Positions 5,499-7,130 of a stretch of DNA of 7,130 nucleotides are shown in pieces. The position numbers were made by a program, and so were the translations under genes. The first letter of the stretch is position 1; every line of letters starts with the position of its first letter. The notes beneath the pieces are model-generated. The model was not told the DNA's origin. It was given only the letters and a program-made list of their open reading frames with translations, and searched no databases. This DNA is from Pseudomonadota bacterium (GTDB lineage: Bacteria; Pseudomonadota; Alphaproteobacteria; Rhizobiales; Xanthobacteraceae), in the NCBI GenBank assembly GCA_023432845.1, contig JAEZEY010000191.1, forward strand, positions 1-7,130, read 5' to 3'.

Positions 5499-5705
5499 CT
5501 ACGCAATAATATCCGGCGTGATCTGGTCCTCGATCTGCCGGATCTTGTCGCGCAGCACCAGCTTGCGCTTCTTCAGCCGCTGCACCTGGATGAGGTCGGA
5601 CCCCGGCGATACCGCCAGGGCGGTAATGGCCGCGTCAAGATCGCGGTGCTCCTGCTCCAGGCGGGCGAGCAGGGCGCGCAGCGCGGTCTCGTCATTGTCA
5701 TTCAT
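5499..5705 (-). CDS. YdcH/DUF465-like small helical protein, paralogue A
   Basis: A 68-residue, highly charged, probably coiled-coil protein. The pattern RLEQEHRDLDAAI (15-27), a Pro/Asp turn near 34-37 and LKKRKLVLRDKI (44-55) matches the YdcH/DUF465 small-protein group, whose function is not known. His20 and the basic LKKRKL segment align with the second copy at 6022-6207. No signal peptide or membrane segment is seen. The ATG at 5705 gives the usual length, but no clear Shine-Dalgarno sequence precedes it. A candidate promoter lies at 5795-5823. It converges with the cyclase gene across the cloverleaf repeat and diverges from its paralogue across 316 bp. Confidence 0.82.
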   Translation of the reverse strand: MNDNDETALRALLARLEQEHRDLDAAITALAVSPGSDLIQVQRLKKRKLVLRDKIRQIEDQITPDIIA

Positions 5706-5794
5706 TGGACTGGTCGTTCACAGCAGCCGCGAAAGGGAAGCAACATCCGGCAAGCGGGAACCATGAGAGGTATTCTGCAGCGCGGTGCGAGAAA

Positions 5795-5823
5795 ATTATC
5801 GCGTTTTCCACAGAGCGGCACAA
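5795..5823 (-). promoter_or_regulatory. candidate promoter for YdcH-like paralogue A
   Basis: On the minus strand TTGTGC (5823-5818), a 17-bp spacer and GATAAT (5800-5795). The -10 box is good and the -35 box only half matched. The start would be near 5788, giving a leader of about 83 nt. A DnaA-box-like TTTTCCACA lies in the spacer. Confidence 0.38.
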
Positions 5824-5926
5824 GCGACACGAAAAAACACCGGCCGATCAAGGGGCTCGATCAACTTGAGGAACCCTTAACTGCTGGCGCCGGTCGCGCT
5901 TGTGATCCGCCCGGGCTAGACTTACC

Positions 5927-5956
5927 TTTCCATTGTTAATCGGAACGCCATATCAA
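5927..5956 (+). promoter_or_regulatory. weak candidate promoter for YdcH-like paralogue B
   Basis: TTTCCA (5927-5932), an 18-bp spacer and TATCAA (5951-5956). Each box matches the sigma70 consensus at four of six positions. It is the best candidate I see before the gene at 6022, but it is weak. Confidence 0.22.
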
Positions 5957-6021
5957 AGACAGAAAGCCTTGCTGCACTAAAAAACCTGATCGAAGAACCA
6001 AGGATTGAGGAGACATCTGAC

Positions 6022-6207
6022 ATGTCGATGCAATCGCATCTTGCGGAACTCGAAAAGAAGCATAAGGCCCTCGAACAACAGATTCACGATTGCCAAACCC
6101 ACCCCGCTGTCGACGATCTCCAGGTGGTGGAACTCAAACGCAAAAAGCTCCTGGTCAAGGACGAGATCGAAAGGCTGCGACATAACGCGCCATTCAGTCT
6201 CCACTAG
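6022..6207 (+). CDS. YdcH/DUF465-like small helical protein, paralogue B
   Basis: A 61-residue charged helical protein: HLAELEKKHKALEQQI (6-21), a Pro/Asp turn (HPAVDDL, 27-33) and VVELKRKKLLVKDEI (35-49). It follows the same helix-turn-helix pattern as the protein at 5499-5705, with conserved His14, the basic LKRKKL segment and the Asp-x-Ile after it. Function of the group is unknown; a coiled-coil hairpin is inferred. The ATG at 6022 has GAGGAG 9 nt upstream; a second ATG two codons later (6028) is possible but further from that site. A strong intrinsic terminator follows at 6271-6311, so it is probably monocistronic. Confidence 0.88.
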   Translation: MSMQSHLAELEKKHKALEQQIHDCQTHPAVDDLQVVELKRKKLLVKDEIERLRHNAPFSLH

Positions 6208-6270
6208 CTCGACTGAAATTCGGAACGATGCGGCGCCTGGTCCGGGCGCGCGGCTGTCCTGACGATTTGA

Positions 6271-6311
6271 GCCGCCGGCTTGCTGCCGACAGCGCCGGCG
6301 GTTTTGCTTTT
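6271..6311 (+). terminator. intrinsic terminator of YdcH-like paralogue B
   Basis: CCGCCGGC (6272-6279) pairs with GCCGGCGG (6294-6301). An inner GCTG/CAGC stem (6282-6285/6290-6293) extends it with a TT bulge and a CCGA loop. The T-rich tail TTTTGCTTTT (6302-6311) follows directly. Confidence 0.88.
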
Positions 6312-6334
6312 GGCGGTACCACCGGGGACCTGCC

Positions 6335-6362
6335 TTGCCGCCGACATTATTTGGGGTAAATT
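6335..6362 (+). promoter_or_regulatory. candidate promoter of the small exported protein gene
   Basis: TTGCCG (6335-6340), a 16-bp spacer and TAAATT (6357-6362). The start would be near 6369, leaving a leader of about 18 nt that contains the ribosome site. It lies just after the preceding terminator, consistent with an independent transcript. Confidence 0.45.
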
Positions 6363-6386
6363 CGTCGGACGATTTGAGGGGCCGTT

Positions 6387-6689
6387 ATGACACGTCGCCA
6401 GACCGTACTTTTCGCGCTAGCCGGGGCCGCCGCGGCGGGTTTCGTGTTGCTCGCCGAGCGTCCGGCCGTAGCGCTGACCATCGAGAATTACGGCGGTGCA
6501 GGCAATGGGCCGGCAAACGGCTGGGTTGACCTCAACTACAACGATCCGAACAAGAAGCCTTCGCGTCAGGGCGATAAGCGCACCCTGGACGATACCGGCC
6601 CGCGCATATTCTTCGGGCCGTCCGGCAGCGCCAACCAGAACTTCAACCCGAACCAGTACTTCTCGCCAAATTATCTGATGGGCAAGTAG
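6387..6689 (+). CDS. small exported Asn/Gly/Pro-rich protein (hypothetical)
   Basis: A 100-residue protein I do not recognise. It begins MTRRQTVLFALAGAAAAGF, a basic N-region and hydrophobic core ending in AVA (27-29), so signal peptidase cleavage is likely before Leu30. The RR pair near the start hints at Tat export, but the rest of the twin-arginine motif is poor, so Sec is equally likely. The mature part (about 71 residues) has no Cys, is rich in Asn, Gly and Pro, and ends NQNFNPNQYFSPNYLMGK, with repeated Asn-Pro and Asn-Phe/Tyr pairs. It looks extended or disordered rather than enzymatic. The ATG at 6387 is supported by GAGGGG 5 nt upstream. The gene converges with the crotonase gene with a 10-bp gap. 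Periplasmic location is inferred. Confidence 0.8.
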   Translation: MTRRQTVLFALAGAAAAGFVLLAERPAVALTIENYGGAGNGPANGWVDLNYNDPNKKPSRQGDKRTLDDTGPRIFFGPSGSANQNFNPNQYFSPNYLMGK

Positions 6690-6705
6690 CGGCTTCGCGC
6701 TACTT
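6684..6705. terminator. bidirectional hairpin shared by convergent stop codons
   Basis: AAGTAGCG (6684-6691) pairs with CGCTACTT (6698-6705) over 8 bp around GCTTCG. The left arm contains the TAG of the exported protein and the right arm the complementary TAG of the crotonase gene. On the plus strand it is followed by a pyrimidine stretch (CTTCC) but no true T-run, so termination strength is uncertain. Confidence 0.45.
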
Positions 6706-7130
6706 CTTCCTGCTCAGGAACGCCGTGAAGGCCGCTTGCGCTTCCTGCGATTGCAGACGCATCTTGAAGGCCTCGGCCTCCTCGTCGATACGCTTGATGA
6801 TGTCGTCGCACGAGCCGCGCATCAGCCGTCGTGACATCAGCACGCCTTGCGCCGGCAGCGCGGCAATTCGTTCGGCGGCGGCGAGCGCCGACTGATCGGT
6901 CTCGTCCGGCGCGACCACGGCATTGACGATGCCGGCTTCCTTTGCCTCCGGCGCGCTCAGCGGCAGGCCCATCACCAGCAGCGCGAAGGCGCGGGCGTGC
7001 CCCATCAGCTTCGGCGCCACCAGGCTCGAAGCCGCTTCCGGCACCAGGCCCAGACCGACGAACGGTGTCGACAGTCGCGCGGCGTTTCCGGCGACGACAT
7101 AGTCACAATGCAGGAGCATGGTGGTGCCGA
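6700..7130 (-). CDS. enoyl-CoA hydratase/isomerase family protein, C-terminal part (5' end off window)
   Basis: The frame is open to the window edge, giving 142 complete residues that begin GTTMLLHCDYVVAG. That segment is the standard crotonase core (GTTxLLHCD), and STPFVGLGLVPEAASS follows, with the Glu that serves as catalytic acid/base in many members. An ATG inside the core (7119) is not the start. The C-terminal helices (SAPEAKEAGIVNAVV, and ALPAQGVLMSRRLMRG) are typical. The enzyme would act on acyl-CoA double bonds in the cytoplasm, as in beta-oxidation. LGLVPEAASS resembles enoyl-CoA isomerase/PaaG-like members as much as hydratases, and the part with the first oxyanion-hole and catalytic residues is outside the window, so the exact reaction is open. 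Confidence 0.92.
   Translation of the reverse strand, partial: GTTMLLHCDYVVAGNAARLSTPFVGLGLVPEAASSLVAPKLMGHARAFALLVMGLPLSAPEAKEAGIVNAVVAPDETDQSALAAAERIAALPAQGVLMSRRLMRGSCDDIIKRIDEEAEAFKMRLQSQEAQAAFTAFLSRKK

Larger units (their letters stand above)
5706..6021. other. 316-bp divergent intergenic region between the YdcH-like paralogues
   Basis: No convincing gene is seen in either strand; the open frame crossing part of it (from 5466 on +) runs through the cloverleaf and antisense to paralogue A and has no family-like sequence. The region is more AT-rich than its surroundings near 5920-6010. It holds one fair minus-strand promoter (5795-5823), one weak plus-strand promoter (5927-5956) and one TTTTCCACA match to the DnaA-box consensus at 5804-5812. 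Confidence 0.6.

Noticed and set aside
5804..5812. TTTTCCACA, a match to the DnaA-box consensus, in an AT-richer intergenic region
   Set aside because: Only one box is present and there is no origin-linked gene or cluster of boxes; a single 9-mer of this kind is expected by chance.
5466..5939. 157-codon plus-strand frame through the cloverleaf and the YdcH-like gene
   Set aside because: It starts inside the repeat and runs antisense to a recognised gene, with no family-like sequence.

Overview
The window is GC-rich alphaproteobacterial chromosome, most likely Hyphomicrobiales (Bradyrhizobium/Rhodopseudomonas/Xanthobacteraceae-like). The placement rests on the long bS21 with a Gly/Arg-rich tail, the purE-purK pair, two YdcH-type small proteins, and intergenic palindromes of a kind abundant in rhizobial genomes. 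It is an inference from family resemblance, not a database match. Most genes are housekeeping or conserved accessory genes. I see no phage, transposase, CRISPR array, tRNA or rRNA.

Layout. 1-1972 (+): the 3' end of pntB (transhydrogenase beta), then an N-terminally anchored alpha/beta hydrolase and an atypical SDR/epimerase-like NAD(P)-binding protein 18 bp apart. 1956-2678 (-): a 75-aa Cys-pair protein whose 3' end overlaps the SDR gene, and upstream of it rpsU (bS21). The gap between those two holds a perfect 17-bp hairpin and a palindromic repeat. 2937-4569 (-): purE then purK, which together convert AIR to CAIR via N5-CAIR in purine synthesis, with a strong promoter in front of purE. 4740-5348 (+): a cytoplasmic GGDEF diguanylate cyclase divergent from purE. 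5379-5488: a cloverleaf-like repeat between convergent genes. 5499-5705 (-) and 6022-6207 (+): two divergent YdcH/DUF465-like paralogues separated by 316 bp. 6387-6689 (+): a small exported Asn-rich protein of unknown function. 6700-7130 (-): the C-terminal part of a crotonase (enoyl-CoA hydratase/isomerase).

The most notable signals are structural. Two intergenic palindromes (2318-2361 and 4032-4078) share an 11-nt loop (one base differs), a 4-nt bulge at the same place and unrelated but fully paired stems. One of them supplies the purE stop codon. A third repeat (5379-5488) folds as a four-way junction with three arms. The convergent stop codons at 6687 and 6700 sit in opposite arms of one hairpin. 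No clearly new multi-gene system is visible; the YdcH pair and the exported Asn-rich protein are the least understood genes.
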